From an uncultured Anaerolineae bacterium (GTDB lineage: Bacteria > Chloroflexota > Anaerolineae > JACIWP01), in NCBI GenBank assembly GCA_938049385.1, contig CALIBQ010000017.1, positions 1-50,824 on the forward strand: 50,824 bases of DNA, written 5' to 3'. The notes beneath the pieces are model-generated. The model saw only the letters and a program-made list of their open reading frames with translations, had not been told where the DNA came from and did no database searches. Every line of letters begins with the position of its first letter. Position 1 is the stretch's first letter. This document shows, piece by piece, positions 7,860-15,885 of this stretch. A program made the translations under genes and the position numbers.

Positions 7860-9725
7860 TTATCTTCGCCACAGATCGTCGGCGATATCGTGCAGGCCGA
7901 GCCGGCGCAGGGTTTCCTCAGTGGGGATGGCGGCATCCAGCGTCCATCCCATTTCGCGCAGATGCTCCTGGATCATGGCCTCCACCTCGACCGTGACGCC
8001 GGCGGTCGGGCCGTCGGGGAGCGGCGGCCGGCCCAGGATGCGGTCCGGGAGCGGCCGTTGGAGCGGGTTGATGCCCTCCCGCACGTTGAAGGCCTGGCGC
8101 ACGTTGGCGATACGCTCGCCCACGGTCAGCACATCCTGCAGGGTATAGGTATGACCGGTGACGGCGGTCAGGAAATCGGGCATGAAGCTCACCGAAGTGG
8201 AGAGATACCCGAACAGGCACAAGCCGCTGGCGTTGACCACGTGGCAGAGACAGCTCGCCTCCTTGACCCATTTGCCGCGCCCCCTTTGCTGGGCGCGGTT
8301 GTCGCCGTAGGCCGGCCGCTGGGTGGGGAAGCCGGCCGCCACGTAGTACTGGCTGGCCTGGGTATGCCGGCCGGGGGTAGCGTCCATCTGGTAAATGACC
8401 GCCATGGCCGGCTCACAGCGGGGATCGTGCGCCGGCACTTCCTGGCCGCCGACGTGCATGGCCAGCGGCACAGCGGCCGGCCCGATGCGCTCCGCCGCCC
8501 GCATGACGCCGTCCGCCAGCAGGTCCCCAATGCCCTCGCGCCGGGCGATCATCTCCGTCAGGCGCACCGCCGCTCGACGGTCCCCCCAGCACAGTTCCAG
8601 CCCACCGGTGTCCTGCACCGTGATCAGTCCCTGCTCGAAGCAGTCGAAGGCGAAGGCCACCGCTGCGCCAGTCGAGATGGTGTCCAGGCCGGCGCGGTTG
8701 CAGATGTCATTGACCTTCGCCAGGGTAACATGGTCGTCAATCAGCAGGTTACTGCCGAACATGGACTCCGTCTCATATTCCGGTTGGTGCGCCCAGAACC
8801 TCTCGCCCTCCCACTCCATCTCGACCGTGCCCCAGCAGGCGATGGGACAGCGCCAGCAGTTCTCGCGCTCCTTGCGGTACTTGACCAGCTCCTCGAAGCG
8901 CAGAGGGGCGGAGCCGCGCGGCATATGGATGGTGCTGATGGCCCAGTTGCGGGTGGGCGAATCCCCCAGTTCGATGCAGAGCGCAGTAGCACCAGGTGTG
9001 CCGGTGGTGCGGTAGAAGTCGGAGAAGCCAACGCCGGCATTGATCTCCCCCACATATTTCTTGCGCGCCGCCTGCACCGCCTCGGGGTCCGCCACAGGCA
9101 CCTCGCCTTCCAGGAAGGCGACGACGGCTTTCACCTTTTTGGCGCCCATGGCCGCGCCCAGGCCGGAGCGGGCGGCGGCTCGGCCTTTCAGGGTGATGAC
9201 GCCGGCGATGCGGGACTGCTTCTCGCCGGCCGGCCCGATGCAGGCCACCTCCGCCTTCGGCCCGAACTCCGCCTTGACCCAATCCTCGACCGCATAGGTA
9301 TCCATGCCCCAAAGATGAGAGGCGTCGCGCAGTTCCGCCTGCCCATCCCGCAGGAAGAGATAGACTGGCTTCTCTGCCTGGCCGGTGAAGAAAATCATGT
9401 CGAACCCTGATTGCTTCATCGCCACGCCGAAGTTGCCGGAGCCGTTGGCATCTCCCCAAGTGCCGGTGAGCGGCGATTTGCCGAAGACGCCCCAGCGGGT
9501 GCCGGTGGGTGCCGGCGTGCCGGTCAGCGGCCCAGTAAAGAAGCCGAAGATGCTCCCCGGCGCCAACGGGTCGAGGCCTGCCGGCTGGCGGCTGTACAGG
9601 ACGCGTGCCGCCACGCCGTACCCGCCGACAAAATCGCGCAGGAGCGAGTCATCCGGGGTTTCCACCTTCATCTTACCCGTGCTGAGGTCCACCCAGAGGA
9701 ACCGGCCGGCGTATCCACCCAACAT
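7860..9725 (-). CDS. aor: Aldehyde:ferredoxin oxidoreductase (tungsten/molybdenum)
   Basis: A 621-residue AOR-family enzyme, close to the usual length of about 605-620. The N-terminal domain (GRFLWVDLSTGK, GFFTGPLTGT) binds the bis-pterin cofactor. The [4Fe-4S] ligands are C290-x2-C293-x3-C297 and C503, matching the spacing of the characterised Pyrococcus enzyme. QEVPAHDPR (428-436) is the conserved cofactor-binding stretch. The enzyme oxidises aldehydes to acids, or reduces acids, with ferredoxin in the cytoplasm. ATG at 9725 is chosen because the upstream frame extension (MFGLFPTL) is read from a MITE and because GGAGG precedes this ATG. It is the first gene of an operon with an amidohydrolase and an SDR. 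No MoaD-like or ferredoxin gene adjoins. Confidence 0.95.
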   Translation of the reverse strand: MLGGYAGRFLWVDLSTGKMKVETPDDSLLRDFVGGYGVAARVLYSRQPAGLDPLAPGSIFGFFTGPLTGTPAPTGTRWGVFGKSPLTGTWGDANGSGNFGVAMKQSGFDMIFFTGQAEKPVYLFLRDGQAELRDASHLWGMDTYAVEDWVKAEFGPKAEVACIGPAGEKQSRIAGVITLKGRAAARSGLGAAMGAKKVKAVVAFLEGEVPVADPEAVQAARKKYVGEINAGVGFSDFYRTTGTPGATALCIELGDSPTRNWAISTIHMPRGSAPLRFEELVKYRKERENCWRCPIACWGTVEMEWEGERFWAHQPEYETESMFGSNLLIDDHVTLAKVNDICNRAGLDTISTGAAVAFAFDCFEQGLITVQDTGGLELCWGDRRAAVRLTEMIARREGIGDLLADGVMRAAERIGPAAVPLAMHVGGQEVPAHDPRCEPAMAVIYQMDATPGRHTQASQYYVAAGFPTQRPAYGDNRAQQRGRGKWVKEASCLCHVVNASGLCLFGYLSTSVSFMPDFLTAVTGHTYTLQDVLTVGERIANVRQAFNVREGINPLQRPLPDRILGRPPLPDGPTAGVTVEVEAMIQEHLREMGWTLDAAIPTEETLRRLGLHDIADDLWRR

Positions 9726-9754
9726 TTCTGCACCTCCACGAAAATTGAGAATAG

Positions 9755-9925
9755 CGAGTGTTGGAAAAAGTCCAAACATTATATCTGTGGAAGCGGCCTA
9801 GCGGCAACGACTGCGAAGCCTGCACAGGCAGGCTTCGCGAAGTCGGCGTAGGCCGACTTCGCAGGCACACAGCCGCAGTTTCAACTGCCAGGCGATGAGC
9901 CAATACCCGCTTTTTCAACACCCTC
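9755..9925. mobile_element. MITE-like element, copy B, inserted in the AOR operon leader
   Basis: A 171-bp relative of the 2005-2188 element in the same orientation. The right end CTTTTTCAACACCCTC is identical; the left end reads CGAGTGTTGGAAAAAG. The interior shares long identical blocks, including GAAGTCGGCGTAGGCCGACT. It is flanked by AGAATAG at 9748-9754 and again at 9926-9932, a 6-7 bp target duplication. It sits between the AOR promoter (9990-10018) and the AOR start codon (9725), so every AOR transcript should carry its stem-loops. Confidence 0.8.
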
Positions 9926-9989
9926 AGAATAGGGCCCTGCGCAGGAGAAATGGGCTGATATGTCTGCTGGTCAGACCGACTCGAGGGTC

Positions 9990-10018
9990 ATTGTAGCATG
10001 CTTTGCACGCGCTGTCAA
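9990..10018 (-). promoter_or_regulatory. AOR operon promoter
   Basis: On the minus strand TTGACA (10013-10018), a 17-bp spacer and TACAAT (9990-9995). The spacer holds the imperfect inverted repeat GCGTGC-AAA-GCATGC, a possible operator. The leader to the AUG at 9725 is about 260 bases and includes MITE copy B. Confidence 0.75.
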
Positions 10019-10035
10019 TACGTCCTAGAACAACC

Positions 10036-10068
10036 AAAAAGGGGCCTGGCGACCAAGCGCCAGGCCCC
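10036..10068 (-). terminator. Rho-independent terminator of the tannase gene
   Basis: A perfect 11-bp stem GGGGCCTGGCG (10041-10051) and CGCCAGGCCCC (10058-10068) with a 6-base loop, followed on the minus strand by TTTTT (10036-10040). It lies 24 bp after the tannase stop and 18 bp before the AOR promoter. Confidence 0.93.
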
Positions 10069-10092
10069 AGCAATGCCCCCCGAGATCGGTAT

Positions 10093-11598
10093 CTATTGGG
10101 TGATAGACTCAATCCAGGCAAAGAGCTCGTCGAGGTCGTAATTCCCGCCGTGCCCCCGTCCCCACGGTAGAGCGAAATCAACATCATGGCCGGTGTTCAT
10201 CAGCTTGGTGGCTAGGATGATGGGGATGGCGATAGAGGTATCCCGGTCGACCGCGCCATGTCGAATTCGCCAGTAGTGCGAAGATCGGGCACCAGGGGCG
10301 CCGATATAGTACATGGGATTCATCATTTTCACGATCTGCCAGTCAGCGAGAGGAGCATGCCAGGTCGCATATGGTGTGGTGAAGCTGTACCATGTGAAGT
10401 GCTGATTGTCAATGGTAGCCGTGCCGAAAAGGTTGTTCTCCCAGGTCGGTGCGTAGATGCTGTCGAAGGCCGGCGCCGGCTTCATGCGTGTCGCATAGGC
10501 CACATACGCGGCAAAGTCAATGTCGGTGACGACACCATCCACGATCGTGATCCAGGATAGGCCGGACAGGTCCACTCCACTGTCCAGTGCTTTTTGGGCA
10601 GAGGCGATCACAAACGACTTGACGTAGTCCTTGAAAGGCCCTTCCCCCTCGGCGTCCAGTGTCAGCATTGTGCCCTGTTTGAGCTGTCCGTATGCATGCC
10701 GCAGGCCGATGCCGTGGTCATTCCTGGGTTCGGAGTACCACAAGCCAAGGCTGTTCACATAGGCGGGGAACATGTCCTTCAGCTCTTTTGAGACGATAAG
10801 CCGGTCTCCGGTCATGGTCCCGCCGCCCATGAACGTATAGTCATTCAGGCCGTAGAACAGCCATTCGTACGCGGTGTCCGAATTGTCCAGGTTGGTGATA
10901 GGACAGTATGCGTTGGTAGCGAAGATGTCGTCTCTTTCCTTGGCGGCACCGATTTCATTTAAATAGGGTTCATAATCTTTGTGATTGCCGGTAGCGCCCA
11001 ACAATGCGGAGAGCGCGCCGCCGGCGCTGGTGCCGCTGGAGATGATCTTCTCCGCATCTCCTGGCATGATCTTGTCGTTATAGCGCAGGTAGCGGACGGC
11101 GGCTTTCAGGTCCACGATGGCGGCCGGCGCCTTGCCGTTGTAGATACCCGTGGCATCTTTGTTCGTACGGCCGCGCACACCCGGCGCTACCACTACATAG
11201 CCCTTGGCGAGGGCTGTGGCCACTTCGATGCGGGTCGGTTCGGCCGGCAACCCCGGGTTATATCCGCCCACCGCGTTCGGGAAGAAAATCGGGCCGTTAT
11301 GCGTCTTATAAGCCTCCAGCGGGATATCTATGGGTACATAGACGTTGAGCTTCTGGTATACCGTGTTGAGAGGATAGACGATCTGAGCGGGGTTAGTAAC
11401 ATAAACGATGTTTCTGTAGGCCCGGAAGGTAACTGTCTGACCTCCCACTGTGACGGTTTCCACGGTGAAGTTGTTGGGATCAAATACCAGACTCTTTTCT
11501 TTGACTTGAGGCAGTGGAGGAGCGGCGACAACGGTCAGTACTGAGCTAACCAGCAGGACGAGCGTCATAACAAAGGCCAGCCAGTTGCGCGCTTTCAT
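10093..11598 (-). CDS. Secreted subtype-B tannase (alpha/beta hydrolase)
   Basis: A 501-residue exported serine esterase. Residues 1-26 are a signal peptide (basic MKARN, then a hydrophobic run ending VVAAP). The nucleophile elbow is G189-T-S191-A-G-G194. The motif GAVDRDTS holds the candidate acid (D451), and H483 lies in GRGHGGNYD. The 32-residue gap between D451 and H483 equals that between Asp419 and His451 of Lactobacillus plantarum tannase as I recall them. The family hydrolyses galloyl esters of hydrolysable tannins. ATG at 11598 follows AGGAGGCG. The gene is monocistronic, with its own terminator. Substrate assignment is by family; another aromatic ester is possible. Confidence 0.82.
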   Translation of the reverse strand: MKARNWLAFVMTLVLLVSSVLTVVAAPPLPQVKEKSLVFDPNNFTVETVTVGGQTVTFRAYRNIVYVTNPAQIVYPLNTVYQKLNVYVPIDIPLEAYKTHNGPIFFPNAVGGYNPGLPAEPTRIEVATALAKGYVVVAPGVRGRTNKDATGIYNGKAPAAIVDLKAAVRYLRYNDKIMPGDAEKIISSGTSAGGALSALLGATGNHKDYEPYLNEIGAAKERDDIFATNAYCPITNLDNSDTAYEWLFYGLNDYTFMGGGTMTGDRLIVSKELKDMFPAYVNSLGLWYSEPRNDHGIGLRHAYGQLKQGTMLTLDAEGEGPFKDYVKSFVIASAQKALDSGVDLSGLSWITIVDGVVTDIDFAAYVAYATRMKPAPAFDSIYAPTWENNLFGTATIDNQHFTWYSFTTPYATWHAPLADWQIVKMMNPMYYIGAPGARSSHYWRIRHGAVDRDTSIAIPIILATKLMNTGHDVDFALPWGRGHGGNYDLDELFAWIESITQ

Positions 11599-12194
11599 TT
11601 TTCGCCTCCTAATGTACTTACGATTGGACCCCGATCTTCAGCACTGCCTCATCCCGGAGGGGTATCTACGGCGGCAGATTTTGCCAGTTTATCACCTCCT
11701 TTCCGCCCTCAAGCTTGTCCACGCCGGCATGGACATGCCATCTCTCATCACCACTTACCGAGGCCCTTATCCCGTCGGCTAGCCTTGCTTTTCTCCCACA
11801 ACGGTGAAGCTCGTGGTCATCTAGCAAACAAGGCATCATGTATCTCTATATGAAACTATATTTCATAATATGAGACAAGAGAACCCCATTAAAAAAGCTC
11901 TGAGGAGCATAGGCTATGAGCCGCTAATGAAAATTACATGGACGAAAAGGCAGAGAGCACAGCACCTAACAGACAGGGTTAGCTACAAAGTTACGAAGAT
12001 ATGAGGAGCACAGGACAGCGCTGAAGAGACGGAGTAGCCCGGCTCGCTGATAAAATACCACCCAATCCCATTGCCTGAAAACCAAAATGTTTTAATTCCA
12101 ATTCTAATTATAGCATAAGTATTGATGGCTGTCAATAGGCATTACTCCATTTTCCAGCACCTCGTAAGCCATGTTTCCTACCCCTTTCAACTCC
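11599..12194 (-). other. AT-rich, gene-free leader of the tannase gene
   Basis: No gene is supported here. The region is much more AT-rich than its surroundings between 11820 and 12135. It holds the inverted repeat TATGAAA-ctata-TTTCATA (11849-11867), a weak hairpin with six T on the minus strand (GCTC-ctca-GAGC, near 11893-11906), and an unusually long Shine-Dalgarno match AAAGGAGGTGAT on the minus strand (11691-11702) about 95 bases before the tannase ATG. That site could serve a short CTG-started 12-codon reading frame. Confidence 0.4.
12107..12135 (-). promoter_or_regulatory. Consensus leftward promoter upstream of the tannase gene
   Basis: On the minus strand TTGACA (12130-12135), 17 bp and TATAAT (12107-12112), a perfect consensus. 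The tannase start is about 500 bases downstream, so either the gene has a long leader or a separate small transcript begins here. Confidence 0.65.
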
Positions 12195-12387
12195 CGGAGG
12201 GTGTGGAAAAAGAGAGGTGTGGGCATAATCTCCCTTTTTGAAGGGGATAAAGCGGCTGCTTTAGGGTCAGCGAACGAGCGTTCCCCAGTTTCCTCAAAGC
12301 ATGGGCCCAGGCATAGTGTCCTTCCCCAACCTTCTCACCGAGTTACCTTAAAGATGCTCGATTTTCCAGACCTTTTCAACACCTCCG
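12195..12387. repeat. MITE-like element with similar ends, copy C
   Basis: The left end CGGAGGGTGTGGAAAAAG and the right end, read on the minus strand as CGGAGGTGTTGAAAAGG, form an imperfect inverted pair of about 17 bp resembling the ends of the elements at 2005 and 9755. The interior is different and no flanking duplication is visible, so this is a distant or decayed relative. It ends about 25 bp before the -10-like sequence of the next operon. Confidence 0.45.
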
Positions 12388-12460
12388 TATTTCTCCCCTC
12401 TGCCTGGTTTATGGTATCATGCAGGAGGCCGGCCGCACGGCCGCTGAATCATCTCGGGAG

Positions 12461-14338
12461 ATGGGAGAAACATTGTCGACTGCCCGGCTACAGAAACTGG
12501 TACTGCGATTACTGCCCTGGGGCGTGTTCGCCGCCGGCCTGGGCCTCTATACCGCTACCCTGGCGCCGACCGTTGTCACGATTTTCGATGACAGCCCGGA
12601 GTTTCAGCTCGTCTGCTACCGCCTAGGCGTGGCACATCCGACCGGCTATCCCCTGTACACCCTACTGGGCTGGCTGTTCACCCGGCTTCCTTTTGGTGAT
12701 GTGGCCTATCGGTTGAATCTGCTGTCGGCGGTCTGCGCCGCCGGCGCGCTGGCCGGCCTGTTCGTCCTCGTGCAGGAGCTGACCGGACGCCCGCTGGCCG
12801 GCCTGCTGTCCGCCCTAGCGCTGGCACTCTCCCCCGTCTTCTGGTCCCAGGCCACCATCGCCGAGGTCTATGCCCTGCACCTCTGCATCACCGTCTGGCT
12901 GTTGGCGGCGCTGGCGCGCTGGGAGGCGACCGGCGCGGAGCGATGGCTGGTCATCGCCGCCGGCCTCTTCGGCGCCGGCCTGGCCCATCACCGCACCATC
13001 ATCTTCCTGCTCCCCGGCCTGGCCCTGACGCTGGTTTTGCCGGCCAGCAAGGGGGAATCCCGCCGGCCGTGGCGGAGATATCCTTGGTGGAAGACAGCGC
13101 TGGCCGGCCTCCTTCCGCTCCTGCTTTATGCCTATATCCCGCTCATCGGCGCGCGTGCCGGTTCCCTGGACGGCACGTACCGCAATACCTGGGAGGGGTT
13201 CTGGCGCCATGTGCTGGCGCTGGACTACAGCGCCTTCCTGACCGGCAATCCGCTCTCCCAATCGCGAAGCGCCGGCGATTACCTGCACCTGTGGCTGGCG
13301 CAGTTCGGGATAGTCGGGGGATTGGCCGGCGTCCTGGGGCTGATATGGTCCGGCCGCCGACGGCGCACCGCCTGGGCACTCCGCCTGACTGGCCTGATAT
13401 GCCTGGCCTTCGCCGTGATGTACCGGGTGGCAGATATCGAGGTCTTCCTCCTGCCGGCCTTCCTGGTCGGCGCAGCCGGCATCGGCCTGGCGTTCGACTG
13501 GCTGGCGGCACGATGCCAGGTACTCCCCCCTCGCGCGGGGCTTCGCCAGTTCGCGGCCGGCGCAGTGGCGCTGGCGCTGGCCGGCCAGGCCCTCTGGATG
13601 GGCATCCATACCTTCCCACAAGCGGACCGCTCCGACGATTGGGAGGTGCACGATTGGGCGGTGCAGGCGCTGTCCGCGCCCCTGCCGCAGGATGCTGTCG
13701 TCATCGGCATCCTGGGCGAGATGACCGTCCTGCGCTATTACCAGGAGACGCACGGCCTGCGCCCTGATATCCGCACCACTGCCGCCGACCAGGAGCCGGC
13801 GCGCTGGGCGGCCATCGAAAAGGCGCTGACGGAGACGGGCGAGGCCTATCTCACCCGCGGCATGGCCGGCCTGGCCGAGCGCTATCACCTGGATGCCGCC
13901 GGCCCACTGATCCGGGTGCGGCCCAAGCCGGTGCCGGCGGAACACCCTTCCTGCGCCGGCGTCGAACTGCTCCCTGGGCTGTGCCTGCAGGATTGGAATA
14001 CTGCCCTGCGCCGCATGCCGGGCGGCTGGCACGCCGGCATCTCCCTGGAATGGCAGGCCCTGCAGGCCCTCGACCAGGATGTGCGCTTCTCCCTGCGCCT
14101 GGTGGCCGGCGACGGCAGTACCATCGCCCAGCATGACCGCCGGCCGGTGCACGAGGCCTATCCTACCACCGCCTGGCAGGCCGGCGAAAGCGTGTCCGAC
14201 TGGCACGACCTGCTGGTACCGCCGACTGCTCCACCCGGCGCGTACGAAGCCATCCTCATCCTGTACGACCCCGCCAGCGGCCAGGAATGGGCGCGCTGGA
14301 GCCTGGGGCAGGTGAATGTGCCGGCGGAGGCATCATGA
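12461..14338 (+). CDS. DUF2723 membrane glycosyltransferase-like protein
   Basis: A polytopic membrane protein of 625 residues from this start. The N-terminal 200 residues match the DUF2723 family (related to protein O-mannosyltransferases): LGLYTATLAPTV, then a loop with DDSPEFQ whose acidic pair is the usual catalytic site, then AHPTGYPLYTLLGWLF. About ten membrane helices are followed by a soluble C-terminal domain. The start is uncertain: an extended -10 (TGGTATCAT) ends at 12420, so ATG at 12419 is unlikely. I chose ATG 12461; TTG 12473, after GGGAG, is equally plausible. It overlaps the next gene by ATGA and is paralogous to the gene at 43940-45367. The sugar donor and acceptor are unknown. 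Confidence 0.8.
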   Translation: MGETLSTARLQKLVLRLLPWGVFAAGLGLYTATLAPTVVTIFDDSPEFQLVCYRLGVAHPTGYPLYTLLGWLFTRLPFGDVAYRLNLLSAVCAAGALAGLFVLVQELTGRPLAGLLSALALALSPVFWSQATIAEVYALHLCITVWLLAALARWEATGAERWLVIAAGLFGAGLAHHRTIIFLLPGLALTLVLPASKGESRRPWRRYPWWKTALAGLLPLLLYAYIPLIGARAGSLDGTYRNTWEGFWRHVLALDYSAFLTGNPLSQSRSAGDYLHLWLAQFGIVGGLAGVLGLIWSGRRRRTAWALRLTGLICLAFAVMYRVADIEVFLLPAFLVGAAGIGLAFDWLAARCQVLPPRAGLRQFAAGAVALALAGQALWMGIHTFPQADRSDDWEVHDWAVQALSAPLPQDAVVIGILGEMTVLRYYQETHGLRPDIRTTAADQEPARWAAIEKALTETGEAYLTRGMAGLAERYHLDAAGPLIRVRPKPVPAEHPSCAGVELLPGLCLQDWNTALRRMPGGWHAGISLEWQALQALDQDVRFSLRLVAGDGSTIAQHDRRPVHEAYPTTAWQAGESVSDWHDLLVPPTAPPGAYEAILILYDPASGQEWARWSLGQVNVPAEAS

Positions 14339-15795
14339 GGGGCATACGGATTCGTCCACTGCCGGCCCTTTCGCCCCGTCATGGGCTGTGGGCAGTGCGA
14401 ATCTACGCACTGCTCCTCATCTTCCTGCACCTCGCCGCGCCCTATCTTCCGGAAGAGCAGAGCTGGGGCATTTTCCCCTTCACGTACTGGCCCCGCTGGC
14501 TGCAGTGGCTGGCCGCCGGCATTGGTATGGCATTGTGCGTGCCGGCGGCCAATGCCTGGCTGCGCGCGGCGCTGGGCCGGCTGGGCCGGCGCTCCCCCAG
14601 CCGCCCCAACCGCAGGTGGTGGTTCGCCGCCTTCAGCTTGACCCTGGCGCCCTTGTTCTGGGCCTGCCGGCTGGTGCACACCCGCTGGGGCGACGCCTAT
14701 ATCCTGGTGAATGCCATCGCCCATCCCGAGGTACGGCTGACCTATACCTGGCAGGCACCGCTGGACCTCTTCCTGCATGCCAAGGCCTGGGGGCTGACCC
14801 ACCGCTGGTGGGGATGGGACGTGATGCAGACCTATCAAGCCCTGAGCGTCGCGGCTGGCGTGGCCTTCGTCTTCCTCCTGCTGTGCATAGCGGACGAGAT
14901 GGGCCGCACGCCTGCGGAGAAGATGCTTTTCGCCGGCTGGGTCGGCACCCTGGGGCTGATGCAGTTCTTCTTTGGCTATGTGGAAAACTACGTCTGGATG
15001 ACCATCGGCATCCTGGCCTATCTGCGGCTGGGAATGCGCGCCGCGGAGAGCCGGACCGACATCCTCCCGCCGGCCGGCGTGCTGGGCCTGACCCATGCCT
15101 TTCACCCCTCCACTATCCTGGGGCTGGAGGCCTCCCTGGTCTGGTTGTGGTGGCGCCGCTGGAAGAGGGAGAGGGAGTGGCGCCGGCGGCTGGCAGTGAC
15201 CTTGCGGATTGTGCTCCCCATGCTCGTCATCCTGGCCGGCGTGGTGGTGCTGATGGAGGCCGGCGGACACGGCATCCAGGCCCTACTGGAGGAGGACGCG
15301 CCCGGCGGAGGGGACCACCGCTGGTTCGTCCCCCTGACGCAGACCACCACGCGCTGGGAGCGCTACACCATGTTCTCGTGGGGGCATTTCCTCGATTGGG
15401 CCAACGAGCAGTTGTTGGTGGCGCCCTTCTCGCTGGTCCTGGTGCTTGTCGCGCTGACCACCCGCGCCGGCCGGCGCACCCTGCGCCAACCTGCCGGCCA
15501 GTTCCTGGCGGTCGCGGCGCTGAACTACCTGCTGTTCGTCAGCGTCTGGAACCCCGACTACGGCGGCCGGCGGGATTGGGACCTGTTCGCGCCGGCGGCC
15601 CTGCCGCTGACCTTGCTGGCGGCGTATCTCTGGCGCGGCATGGCGGCACCCGCCGGTACCACCGAAGGGGACACGTTAGCGCTGTCCCAGGAAGAGCTGG
15701 CCGAGGCGGTTCTGCTGGTGGCCGGCGTCTCCGCCATCTTCACCGCCGCTTGGGTCTATTCCAACACCATCCCCTGGTCATGGCCGGGGACATAA
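14335..15795 (+). CDS. Polytopic membrane protein coupled to the DUF2723 gene
   Basis: A 486-residue integral membrane protein with about ten hydrophobic segments. ATG at 14335 overlaps the previous stop in ATGA, implying translational coupling. The first luminal loop carries HTRWGDAYILVNAIAHPE, whose position and acidic residue recall the active loop of GT-C fold transferases, but I do not recognise a named family. A second external loop (residues about 310-345) is acidic and glycine-rich. The likely role, from context, is partnering the DUF2723 protein in lipid-linked sugar transfer. That is inference. Confidence 0.7.
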   Translation: MRGIRIRPLPALSPRHGLWAVRIYALLLIFLHLAAPYLPEEQSWGIFPFTYWPRWLQWLAAGIGMALCVPAANAWLRAALGRLGRRSPSRPNRRWWFAAFSLTLAPLFWACRLVHTRWGDAYILVNAIAHPEVRLTYTWQAPLDLFLHAKAWGLTHRWWGWDVMQTYQALSVAAGVAFVFLLLCIADEMGRTPAEKMLFAGWVGTLGLMQFFFGYVENYVWMTIGILAYLRLGMRAAESRTDILPPAGVLGLTHAFHPSTILGLEASLVWLWWRRWKREREWRRRLAVTLRIVLPMLVILAGVVVLMEAGGHGIQALLEEDAPGGGDHRWFVPLTQTTTRWERYTMFSWGHFLDWANEQLLVAPFSLVLVLVALTTRAGRRTLRQPAGQFLAVAALNYLLFVSVWNPDYGGRRDWDLFAPAALPLTLLAAYLWRGMAAPAGTTEGDTLALSQEELAEAVLLVAGVSAIFTAAWVYSNTIPWSWPGT

Positions 15796-15885
15796 AACTG
15801 TGGATTTCGCGGAACGAAAGGAAGGGGGCATGCGTTTTATACATGTGACCATCGCTGGAGGAGAAGAGGAGTTCGCGGATACACT

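Noticed and set aside
5256-9410. A 1384-codon open frame on the plus strand
   Set aside because: It lies antisense to the SDR, amidohydrolase and AOR genes, which have clear domains, ribosome-binding sites and catalytic residues. Its translation is His/Gly/Arg/Ala-rich with no motif. High GC suppresses stops in this frame.
11688-11702. 3' end of 16S rRNA (ATCACCTCCTTT on the plus strand)
   Set aside because: The conserved GGCTGG before it and all upstream 16S helices are absent. It is better read as a long Shine-Dalgarno sequence on the minus strand.
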